Assembly: GCA_003511785.1 (NCBI GenBank)
Contig: DOIS01000127.1
Location: 1 to 7,385 of the forward strand
Reading direction: 5' to 3'
Length of the DNA stretch: 7,385 nt
Origin: Paracoccaceae bacterium
GTDB lineage: Bacteria; Pseudomonadota; Alphaproteobacteria; Rhodobacterales; Rhodobacteraceae
This document shows, piece by piece, positions 1 through 5,354 of this stretch; position 1 is the stretch's first letter; each line of letters opens with the position of its first letter. The notes beneath the pieces were generated by a model that ran no database searches, was not told the DNA's origin, and worked only from the letters and a program-made list of their open reading frames with translations. Position numbers and translations under genes: made by a program.

Positions 1-1
1 A

Positions 2-1378
2 GGCGACGACACCTTGGACGCGCATCGCGGTGACAACCTTCTCGACGGTGGCGGCGGGAATGACCATTTGATCGGACGGTCGGGCCGGGACACACTGGCA
101 GGCGGGGACGGCGACGACACTTTGGAGGTGTCCGGCGGCGTCAACGTGTTGACCGGAGGTATTGGAAACGACCTGTTTGATTTCGCGGGCACCGGCATCC
201 ACACGGTAGTGGGCGGGGACGGTGACGACACGCTGAGAATGAACGGCTTCTACGAAAGATCTGTTGGAAGCAGTATTTCCGGCGGGGTTGGCAATGACAC
301 TTTCGATATCCAAAACCTGTCGAGATCGGCGCTTGATGGCGGCGCGGACGACGACCACCTAGAGTTGGGTCGGATGTATCGTCACTCCTCGGTTTTCGGT
401 GGAGAGGGCGACGATTTTATCGAAGTTCGCAATCTAGGCGACTCGATCCTCGATGGTGGAGCGGGCGACGACTACATTCGCCTAGATCGCGTCGGCGGAC
501 GATCAACCGTTGCGGGTGGGGAAAGCGATGACACCATCAGAGCCATTGTTATCGAAAGCGGCCAAACCATAGATGCCGGCGCAGGCGACGACTCGGTTCA
601 CGTATCAAGCCACGGTTGGCGTTGGGTTCTCGCGAACATCGTCGGTGGCGAGGGAAATGACACGATCACAGCCAGCGACGGGGCCTACGTGATCGACGGC
701 GGTGACGGAAACGACAGCCTGACCGGCGGCAAAGGGGTGGACCGGCTGATCGGCGGGGCTGGCGACGACGTTCTATCAGGCGGAGCCTGGGAGGATGTCC
801 TGACCGGCGGTGCAGGCAACGACACCCTGACGGACGAGGGCGCCCGAGGGATCGCCTGGGGCGGCGCCGGAGACGATCTGATTCTCACTGATTTCCGGGC
901 AGACGGCCGCATCGGCGGCGGTGAGGGCCATGACGAGATTTGGAGCGGAAGGGGCAACGAGACCATTTGGGCCGGCGCGGGCGACGACATCGTCATCGGC
1001 GGGGACGGCGATGACAGCATCACCGCCGGCACGGGCGCTGACACGGTCCATGCCGGGGAAGGCAACGACACGGTCGAGGGTGGCGGAGGTGCCGACACCC
1101 TCTGGGGTGGCGCCGGCGACGACCTGATCTCGGGCGACGGCGATGCGGATATCTTCGTTTTCACGACCGGCGCCGACACCGTGACGGATTTCGAGATGGC
1201 CGAAGGCGATCGGGTCGACTTTCGGGTCACCACTGCGATCACCGATTTCACCGACCTGTCCGACGATCACATGACCCAGGTCGGCACGGACGTGGTGATC
1301 GACGATCTTGCCGGCAACACCATGACCTTGCGCAACGTCACCCTGTCCGAGCTGGACGCGGGCGACTTCACCTTCTGA
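2..1378 (+). CDS. RTX (hemolysin-type calcium-binding repeat) protein, C-terminal part, 5' truncated by window edge
   Basis: The reading frame is open from the first bases (GDDTLD), so the gene starts outside the window; the TTG at position 14 is just a Leu inside a repeat. About 458 residues are visible, nearly all glycine/aspartate-rich GGxGxD nonapeptides that bind Ca2+ and fold as a parallel beta-roll. Counting from the TTG, residues 30-229 carry one such motif every 18-23 residues; residues 229-379 are mostly 9-residue repeats. The array ends in a serralysin-like cap (DIFVFTTGADTVTDFEMAEGDRVDF, given here as its first part DIFVFTTGADTV at 379-390, then TDFEMAEGDRVDF), followed by a tail ending LDAGDFTF. 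That acidic then hydrophobic C-terminus is typical of type I (ABC) secretion substrates, so the protein is probably exported. No protease, lipase or adhesin domain is visible, so the activity is unknown; it could sit in the missing N-terminus. The middle is less GC-rich than the end. Confidence 0.93.
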   Translation, partial: GDDTLDAHRGDNLLDGGGGNDHLIGRSGRDTLAGGDGDDTLEVSGGVNVLTGGIGNDLFDFAGTGIHTVVGGDGDDTLRMNGFYERSVGSSISGGVGNDTFDIQNLSRSALDGGADDDHLELGRMYRHSSVFGGEGDDFIEVRNLGDSILDGGAGDDYIRLDRVGGRSTVAGGESDDTIRAIVIESGQTIDAGAGDDSVHVSSHGWRWVLANIVGGEGNDTITASDGAYVIDGGDGNDSLTGGKGVDRLIGGAGDDVLSGGAWEDVLTGGAGNDTLTDEGARGIAWGGAGDDLILTDFRADGRIGGGEGHDEIWSGRGNETIWAGAGDDIVIGGDGDDSITAGTGADTVHAGEGNDTVEGGGGADTLWGGAGDDLISGDGDADIFVFTTGADTVTDFEMAEGDRVDFRVTTAITDFTDLSDDHMTQVGTDVVIDDLAGNTMTLRNVTLSELDAGDFTF

Positions 1379-1408
1379 GCCGGGCCGGGCGCCGCCTGTT
1401 GGCCCGGC
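1379..1408. terminator. GC-rich stem-loop between convergent genes, candidate bidirectional terminator
   Basis: GCCGGGCC (1379-1386) is perfectly complementary to GGCCCGGC (1401-1408), giving an 8-bp stem with a 14-nt loop that begins right after the RTX stop codon. It lies between the convergent RTX and dehalogenase genes, where a terminator is expected for both. No T-tract follows on either strand, so it is not a textbook intrinsic terminator. Confidence 0.45.
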
Positions 1409-1423
1409 CTGGGGCCGCGCGCC

Positions 1424-2224
1424 CTATTGGGTGCGCGCAATGAACGCGTTGGTCAGGTCGGCCAGCTCGGCGCCCACGTCCTCTTGCAGGAAATGCCCCG
1501 CGTCCGGCAGGGTCGCGTGGGGCTGGCCCTGCGCGCCCGGCAGCTTCTGGAACACCCGGTCGATCCCCGCCATGATCTTGTCCCCGGCCCCGAAGGCGGT
1601 CAGCAGTGGCGTTTCGAGCCCCCGGATCACCGCCCAGGCGTCGCGGTTGGGCTGGCTCGCGGGATCGTCGGGCGTCGAGGGCACCAGCATCGGGAATTCC
1701 CGCGCGCCCGCCTGGAACGTCTCGTCCGGGAAGGGCGCGTCATAGGCGGCCTGCTCGGCGTCGGTCAGCTTGCTCACCGTGCCGCCATGGACGATGCGCC
1801 CGGCGCGGAACGGGTCGGCCTGCTGGCTGTAGGCGCGCCAGGACTCGAAGGCCGCGCCCATCGGCTGGTCGCCCGTCGGCAGCGCCGTGTTGGCCACCAC
1901 GATGCGCGCGAAGCGCTCGGGCATCTCGGCCCAGAGGCGCAACCCGATCAACCCGCCCCAATCCTGGCAGACCAAGGTGATACCGCGCAGGTCCAGCGCC
2001 CGCAGCGCCTGGCCCATCCAATCGACGTGCCTCTGATAGGTATAGTCCGACCGCGCCGTGGGCTTGTCCGAGCGCCCGAACCCGATCAGGTCGGGCGCGA
2101 TGACCCGGTGACCGGCCTCGGTGAAGCGCGGGATCATGTGGCGATAGAGGTAACTCCAGGTCGGCTCGCCATGCATCGCCAGCACCGGCGCGGCGTCGCG
2201 CGGCCCCTCGTCGAGATAGTGCAT
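1424..2224 (-). CDS. Haloalkane dehalogenase, DhlA-like (HLD-I) subfamily; N-terminus unresolved
   Basis: Alpha/beta-hydrolase that would hydrolyse a carbon-halogen bond to an alcohol plus halide in the cytoplasm. Numbering from the ATG at 2224: HGEPTW oxyanion motif at 18-23, nucleophile Asp88 in QDWGG with halide-binding Trp89, cap-domain Trp129 (FESW, matching Trp175 of DhlA), acid Asp215 (GAGDK) and His244 (DAGHF). The cap segment LTDAEQAAYDAPFPDETF (153-170) is also very close to DhlA. The product from this ATG is 266 residues, about 35 short of the family. Homology clearly continues upstream in the same frame (LADFDFAPNYLEIDD, codons from about 2290 to 2246), yet the frame back to the stop at 2360-2362 contains no ATG, GTG or TTG. 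An ATG at 2307 is one base out of frame; one extra base in the CCCC run at 2291-2294 would join it. The true start is therefore uncertain: a 5' truncation, an indel, or a CTG start at 2290. Native substrate unknown; not all family members dehalogenate. Confidence 0.88.
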   Translation of the reverse strand: MHYLDEGPRDAAPVLAMHGEPTWSYLYRHMIPRFTEAGHRVIAPDLIGFGRSDKPTARSDYTYQRHVDWMGQALRALDLRGITLVCQDWGGLIGLRLWAEMPERFARIVVANTALPTGDQPMGAAFESWRAYSQQADPFRAGRIVHGGTVSKLTDAEQAAYDAPFPDETFQAGAREFPMLVPSTPDDPASQPNRDAWAVIRGLETPLLTAFGAGDKIMAGIDRVFQKLPGAQGQPHATLPDAGHFLQEDVGAELADLTNAFIARTQ

Positions 2225-2325
2225 CCTGAGCCGCCCGCCCTCGGTATCGTCGATCTCGAGATAGTTCGGCGCGAAGTCGAAATCGGCCAGCCCCGAAGCG
2301 GTGGCATATTTTTCGCTTTTCGGTC

Positions 2326-2354
2326 TTGAACCGCTGTCGCAGGCGGCGTAATTA
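2326..2354 (+). promoter_or_regulatory. Candidate promoter of tRNA-Gln
   Basis: TTGAAC (2326-2331) and TAATTA (2349-2354) are separated by exactly 17 nt and lie 12 nt upstream of the tRNA 5' end, as expected for a sigma-70-type tRNA promoter with a short leader. The -35 is close to consensus; the -10 is only AT-rich. TAATTA is its own reverse complement, so it could also act for the minus-strand dehalogenase, but no matching -35 was found on that strand. Confidence 0.5.
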
Positions 2355-2366
2355 GCCGCTCACCGT

Positions 2367-2441
2367 TGGGGTGTAGCCAAGTGGTAAGGCAGCGGTTTTT
2401 GGTACCGTGTATCGTAGGTTCGAATCCTACCACCCCAGCCA
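2367..2441 (+). tRNA. tRNA-Gln, anticodon TTG, encoded CCA
   Basis: The full cloverleaf can be paired by eye. The acceptor stem is TGGGGTG (2367-2373) with CACCCCA (2431-2437), followed by discriminator G2438 and CCA at 2439-2441. The D arm contains GCC-AAGTGGTAA-GGC. The anticodon stem is GCGGT (2392-2396) with ACCGT (2404-2408), the loop is TTTTGGT and the anticodon TTG is at 2399-2401. The T arm has GTTCGAATC. Sequence and arms match bacterial tRNA-Gln closely. It faces the sulfatase 3' end and is divergent from the dehalogenase. tRNA 3' ends are common integration sites, but I saw no second copy of this 3' end in the window. Confidence 0.97.
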
Positions 2442-2456
2442 TGAACCTTCCGGCAT

Positions 2457-2470
2457 CCTTGAAAACAAGG
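2457..2470 (+). terminator. Small stem-loop downstream of tRNA-Gln, weak terminator candidate
   Basis: CCTTG-AAAA-CAAGG forms a perfect 5-bp stem with a 4-nt loop 15 bases after the tRNA CCA. There is no T-tract after it, so it may be only a processing hairpin or chance. Confidence 0.2.
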
Positions 2471-2493
2471 GGTCCGAACCGGGCCCGCGCCAA

Positions 2494-2538
2494 GACTGTG
2501 TCACAGTCCCCCGAGACTGTAACACAGAGTGTAACACA
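2494..2538. repeat. Cluster of three TGT-N3-ACA motifs including a perfect 7-1-7 palindrome
   Basis: GACTGTG-T-CACAGTC (2494-2508) is a perfect inverted repeat. Its core TGTGTCACA (2497-2505) is followed by two identical copies of TGTAACACA (2518-2526 and 2530-2538). All three fit TGT-N3-ACA, with starts 21 and 12 bases apart. The cluster lies between the 3' ends of tRNA-Gln and the sulfatase, so it is not an obvious promoter element for either. It could be terminator-related, a protein-binding site or a relic of a repeat; function unknown. Confidence 0.45.
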
Positions 2539-2554
2539 TGACCCGGCGCTGTGT

Positions 2555-2570
2555 GCCCGACACGCCGGGC
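2555..2570 (-). terminator. Stem-loop downstream of the sulfatase, weak terminator candidate
   Basis: GCCCG (2555-2559) pairs with CGGGC (2566-2570) around a 6-nt loop, about 26 bases beyond the sulfatase stop on the minus strand. Position suits a terminator of the TRAP/sulfatase operon, but there is no T-tract and the stem is short. Confidence 0.25.
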
Positions 2571-2595
2571 CGAAACGGGGCAAGCCGGCCTTCGG

Positions 2596-4231
2596 TCAGC
2601 GGCTGTCGCGCTGTCTGCGCTTCGCGGCGTCGAGCACCTCGCGCAACTCGTCCTCGTTGCGATAGCCGATCAGGATGCCGGCGCGCGCTTCGCCCAGGCT
2701 GGCCTCGCGGGCGGCGATCCACGCGTCCGACATGGTCGTGCGTTGCGCGGTCCGGCGGCTCCAGGCGAAGAACAGCCCTTCCATCCGGGCGCGTTGATCG
2801 GCCAGGGCCGGGTCGGCGCCAAGATCGTTGAACTCCTCCGGGTCGGTCTCCAGGTCGAAGAGCATGGGCCGGAACCGCTCGGCGAAAACGTATTTCCAAC
2901 GCCCGTCGAACAGCATGGTCAGTTTCGAGTCCGCCACCGAGACGCCCAGCCGCTTGCGCACGTCGCGCATGGAGTAGTCGTATTCGGAGACCGCGAATTC
3001 GCGCACCGCGTCGGTCGCGCCGTGCAGGATCGGCAGCAGCGAGCGGCCCTCGATGATATGCGGCACCGGCGCGCCGCCGAAATAGTCGAGGATCGTTGGG
3101 GTCACGTCGATCGCCTCGACCAGGGCATGGCTCTGCTGGCCCCGGGTCGGATCGGCCTCCGGGCGCGGATCGACCACGATCAGGGGCACGCGCGCCGAGG
3201 CGTCGTGAAACAGCTCCTTCTCGCCCATCCAGTGGTCGCCCAGGTAGTCGCCGTGATCCGAGGTGAAGACGATCATGGTCTCGTCGGTCAGGTCCTGCTC
3301 GTCGAGAAAGGCCATCAGCCGCCCGATCTGGTCATCGATCTGCTTGATGAGGCCCATATAGGCGGTGAGCACCCGGGCCCGCGTGTCGTCGTGGCGGAAC
3401 GCTTTTGACACGCGCTCGTCCATGAAGGCGCCGAAAACCGGGTGCGGGTTCTTGCGCTCGGCGTCATCGCGCACCGGGGGCAGGTGAGTCCCGGGGCCAT
3501 ACATGTCGTGATAGGGGGCAGGCACGATATAGGGCCAGTGCGGCTTGATGAAGCTCAGGTGCAGACACCAGGGGGTGTCGCCCGCCTCGCGGATGAAATC
3601 CATCGCGCGCGAGGTGGTGCAGGGGGTTTCGCTCTCCTCGTCGGCGGCGCGGGCGGGCTTGTCGGAGTTGTTCAGGAACCGGCCGCTGAGAAGGTTGCCG
3701 TCGTCATCCTCGGCGCTGTTGGCGACGCTGTGCCAGGGGTTCTCGTCGGTCCAGCCGCGCGCCTTCATCCAGGCGTCGTAATTGGCGTTGCGCTTGTAGC
3801 GTCCGCCATCCGGGTGCAGCCCGTCGTCACGCTCGTAGGGCTCGAACCCGCATTCCGAGACCAGCACGCCGATCTCGCTGTCGGGCGAGAGCCCCAGCCG
3901 GCGCATCCCCTCGGCATCGGCGGTCATGTGGGTCTTGCCGACCAGCGCGGTGCGCACGCCCAGCGGGCGCAGGTGGTCGCCCAGGATCATCTCGCCCACC
4001 TTGAGCGGGATGTTGTTCCAGGTCGAGCCGTGCGAGCCGACATAGCGCCCGGTGTAGAAGGACATGCGCGACGGCCCGCAGATCGGCGATTGCACGTAGG
4101 CGCGGTCGAACAGCACGCCGCGCGCGGCCAAGCGCGTCGATATGGGGCGTGTCCAGATGCGGGTGTCCGGTGCAGGACAGGTAGTCCCAGCGCAGCTGGT
4201 CGCACATGATGAAGAGAACGTTGCGGGGCAT
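2596..4231 (-). pseudogene. Formylglycine-type sulfatase / phosphonate monoester hydrolase-like enzyme, broken by one +1 frameshift
   Basis: Alkaline-phosphatase-superfamily hydrolase that would cleave a sulfate or phosphonate/phosphate ester. ATG at 4231 is the only sensible start (in-frame TGA two codons upstream) and gives MPRNVLFIMCDQLRWDYL with metal ligands Asp11-Gln12. After TPHIDAL the frame breaks: an extra base at the AA of 4130-4131 shifts it, and the rest (AARGVLFDRAYVQ and onward) is in another frame, open to TGA at 2596. Restoring one base gives a 544-residue protein with Cys51 of CGPSR (formylglycine site), Lys99/His101 in GKTH, Asp325/His326 in TSDHGD and a basic Lys338. The segments IKPHWPYIVPAPYHDMY and SEYDYSMRDV resemble rhizobial phosphonate monoester hydrolases, whose size also fits. 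No signal peptide, so probably cytoplasmic; activation would need a formylglycine-generating enzyme, absent here. Last gene of the TRAP operon, 62 nt after the binding protein; its ribosome site is weak (AAGTGAG). A TTG start at 4131 would lose the metal ligands. If the indel is a sequencing error this is an intact gene. Confidence 0.85.
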
Positions 4232-4253
4232 GAGGGCTCACTTGGTTGAGAGG

Positions 4254-4281
4254 CCGGGGCGGGGTGGACCCCCTGCCCCGG
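4254..4281 (-). promoter_or_regulatory. Strong intergenic stem-loop between solute-binding protein and sulfatase
   Basis: CCGGGGC (4254-4260) pairs perfectly with GCCCCGG (4275-4281), and inside it GGGG (4261-4264) pairs with CCCC (4270-4273), leaving one bulged T and a 5-nt loop. The 11-bp stem starts 12 nt after the solute-binding protein stop. Stem-loops at this position often protect the upstream binding-protein message or reduce read-through, giving more binding protein than downstream enzyme. No T-tract follows, so a full intrinsic terminator is unlikely. Confidence 0.5.
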
Positions 4282-4293
4282 ACGAGGTCGGCA

Positions 4294-5325
4294 TCAGGCG
4301 CGGGCGACGTCGGGAATGGTCACGCCCATCTCTTCCAGCGCGCGCAGGGCGCCGGGGTGCAGCGGCATGTTGAGATCCTTCACCGCGCCCTCGGGCGTGA
4401 TCACCTTCAGCCAGGGGGCGCTGTCGCGCATCTCCTCGACGCCGTCGAAGAAGGTCTTCGTCATCGCGTGGATCATCGCCTCGTCGGCATCCTGGTGGGT
4501 GACGATGCCCACGGTGACACGCAGGGTGGTGGTGTCCTCCGCGTTCATCTGGTTGTCGCCATAGACCCCGGCGGGCAGCGTGCCCAGGCCGAAGCCGGGC
4601 CGGTTGGCCAGCGCCTGCACCGCCTCGGCCTCGCGCTGTTCGGCGGGGATGCCGAGGAAGCGGATCGGGTTGGTCACGGCGATCTGGGTCAGCACCGGGC
4701 TGGGGGCGTTGGTGGGGTTGCAGTAGATGTCGAGATTGCCGTCCTGGAACGAGGCCGCCGCCGCGTCCCAGACCAGCTTGACCGCCTCGTAATCGGTGCC
4801 TTCCTCGAGCCCGGCCACCGCCTTGAATAGGCGGGACATCGTGGCATAGGCCGCGCCGCCCGGCGGGCCCAGGAAGACGCGCTTGCCGCGGGCCTGCTCG
4901 AGCGAGGTGATGCCCGAGCTCTCGTAGACCGCGATATGATAGACCCCCATCGGGAAATTCAGCACCGTGCGCAGCCGCGTGGCCAGTTCGGGCGCCTGGT
5001 CGGTCTTTTCGAACATGGCGCGCTGGTTCGCCATCAGCGCGTGCAGCGCGGGCGAGGACATGCAGAAGGCGGTCTTGCCCATTGCCACTTCCAGCACGTG
5101 CCGCGTGGCCGCGCCGGTCGCGTTGATCTGGATCTCGTAATCCGGCATCTCGCGGTTCACGATATTGGCGAAGGTGGTCATCACCAGGTTCGGACTGGTG
5201 CCGGGGCCCAGCGTGGACATGCGCAGCAGGTCCTTGGCGCGCGCGGCGCGGGGCAGCAGGCCCAGGCCGGCGGTGGCCGCGGTGCCCGCCAGCACGGCGC
5301 GGCGGGTCAGGGTCGGGTGGGTCAT
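4294..5325 (-). CDS. TAXI-family TRAP transporter solute-binding protein
   Basis: Periplasmic receptor of a tripartite ATP-independent transporter: it captures a small solute and delivers it to the permease, with uptake driven by an ion gradient. The 343-residue product starts at ATG 5325, chosen for its strong AGGAGGAG site 7 nt upstream and because a signal peptide follows directly: LTRRAVLAG (6-14) is a Tat-like twin-arginine region, then a hydrophobic stretch and probable cleavage after ARA at 28-30. The mature part shows the TAXI layout: RMSTLGPGTSPN near the N-terminus (35-46), INATGAATRHVLEVAMGK (67-84), FLGPPGGAAYATM (151-163) and the family's C-terminal MPLHPGALRALEEMG (320-334). The first glycine-rich loop lacks the usual GGxYYP-type motif, so it is a divergent member. 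Length is normal for the family. The frame is open far upstream (to 6333), but that is antisense-like read-through of the permease region, not protein. It lies 29 nt after the permease stop, so the two are surely cotranscribed. The ligand cannot be predicted. Confidence 0.92.
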   Translation of the reverse strand: MTHPTLTRRAVLAGTAATAGLGLLPRAARAKDLLRMSTLGPGTSPNLVMTTFANIVNREMPDYEIQINATGAATRHVLEVAMGKTAFCMSSPALHALMANQRAMFEKTDQAPELATRLRTVLNFPMGVYHIAVYESSGITSLEQARGKRVFLGPPGGAAYATMSRLFKAVAGLEEGTDYEAVKLVWDAAAASFQDGNLDIYCNPTNAPSPVLTQIAVTNPIRFLGIPAEQREAEAVQALANRPGFGLGTLPAGVYGDNQMNAEDTTTLRVTVGIVTHQDADEAMIHAMTKTFFDGVEEMRDSAPWLKVITPEGAVKDLNMPLHPGALRALEEMGVTIPDVARA

Positions 5326-5332
5326 GGGTCGT

Positions 5333-5340
5333 CTCCTCCT
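5333..5340 (-). promoter_or_regulatory. Ribosome binding site of the TAXI solute-binding protein
   Basis: AGGAGGAG, a near-perfect anti-16S match, 7 nt before ATG 5325. It fixes the start and is much stronger than the sites of the flanking genes, consistent with the high level needed for a periplasmic receptor. Confidence 0.85.
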
Positions 5341-5354
5341 CAGGGGTGTGGTTG

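Noticed and set aside
685..1270. Minus-strand open frames opposite the RTX repeats
   Set aside because: Proline/serine-rich and valine-rich products are the mirror image of GGxGxD repeats; there is no independent coding sign.
2420..2441. tRNA 3' end as an active attachment site for an integrated element
   Set aside because: No second copy of the tRNA 3' end and no integrase are visible in the window.
2134..2583. Minus-strand open frame containing VGFEPTIHGTKN across the tRNA
   Set aside because: It is the antisense translation of tRNA-Gln, a well-known spurious protein, and its right part runs in a shadow frame of the dehalogenase.
2596..4131. Sulfatase as a complete gene starting at TTG 4131
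   Set aside because: It would lack the metal-binding N-terminus, which is present in another frame immediately upstream.
4120..4140. Programmed ribosomal frameshift in the sulfatase
   Set aside because: There is no slippery heptamer or matching downstream structure, and the family is not known to use recoding; a plain indel is simpler.
3987..4241. ATG at 4241 as an alternative sulfatase start
   Set aside because: It is in a different frame from the conserved MPRNVLFIMCDQ start and gives an Arg/Pro-rich shadow product.
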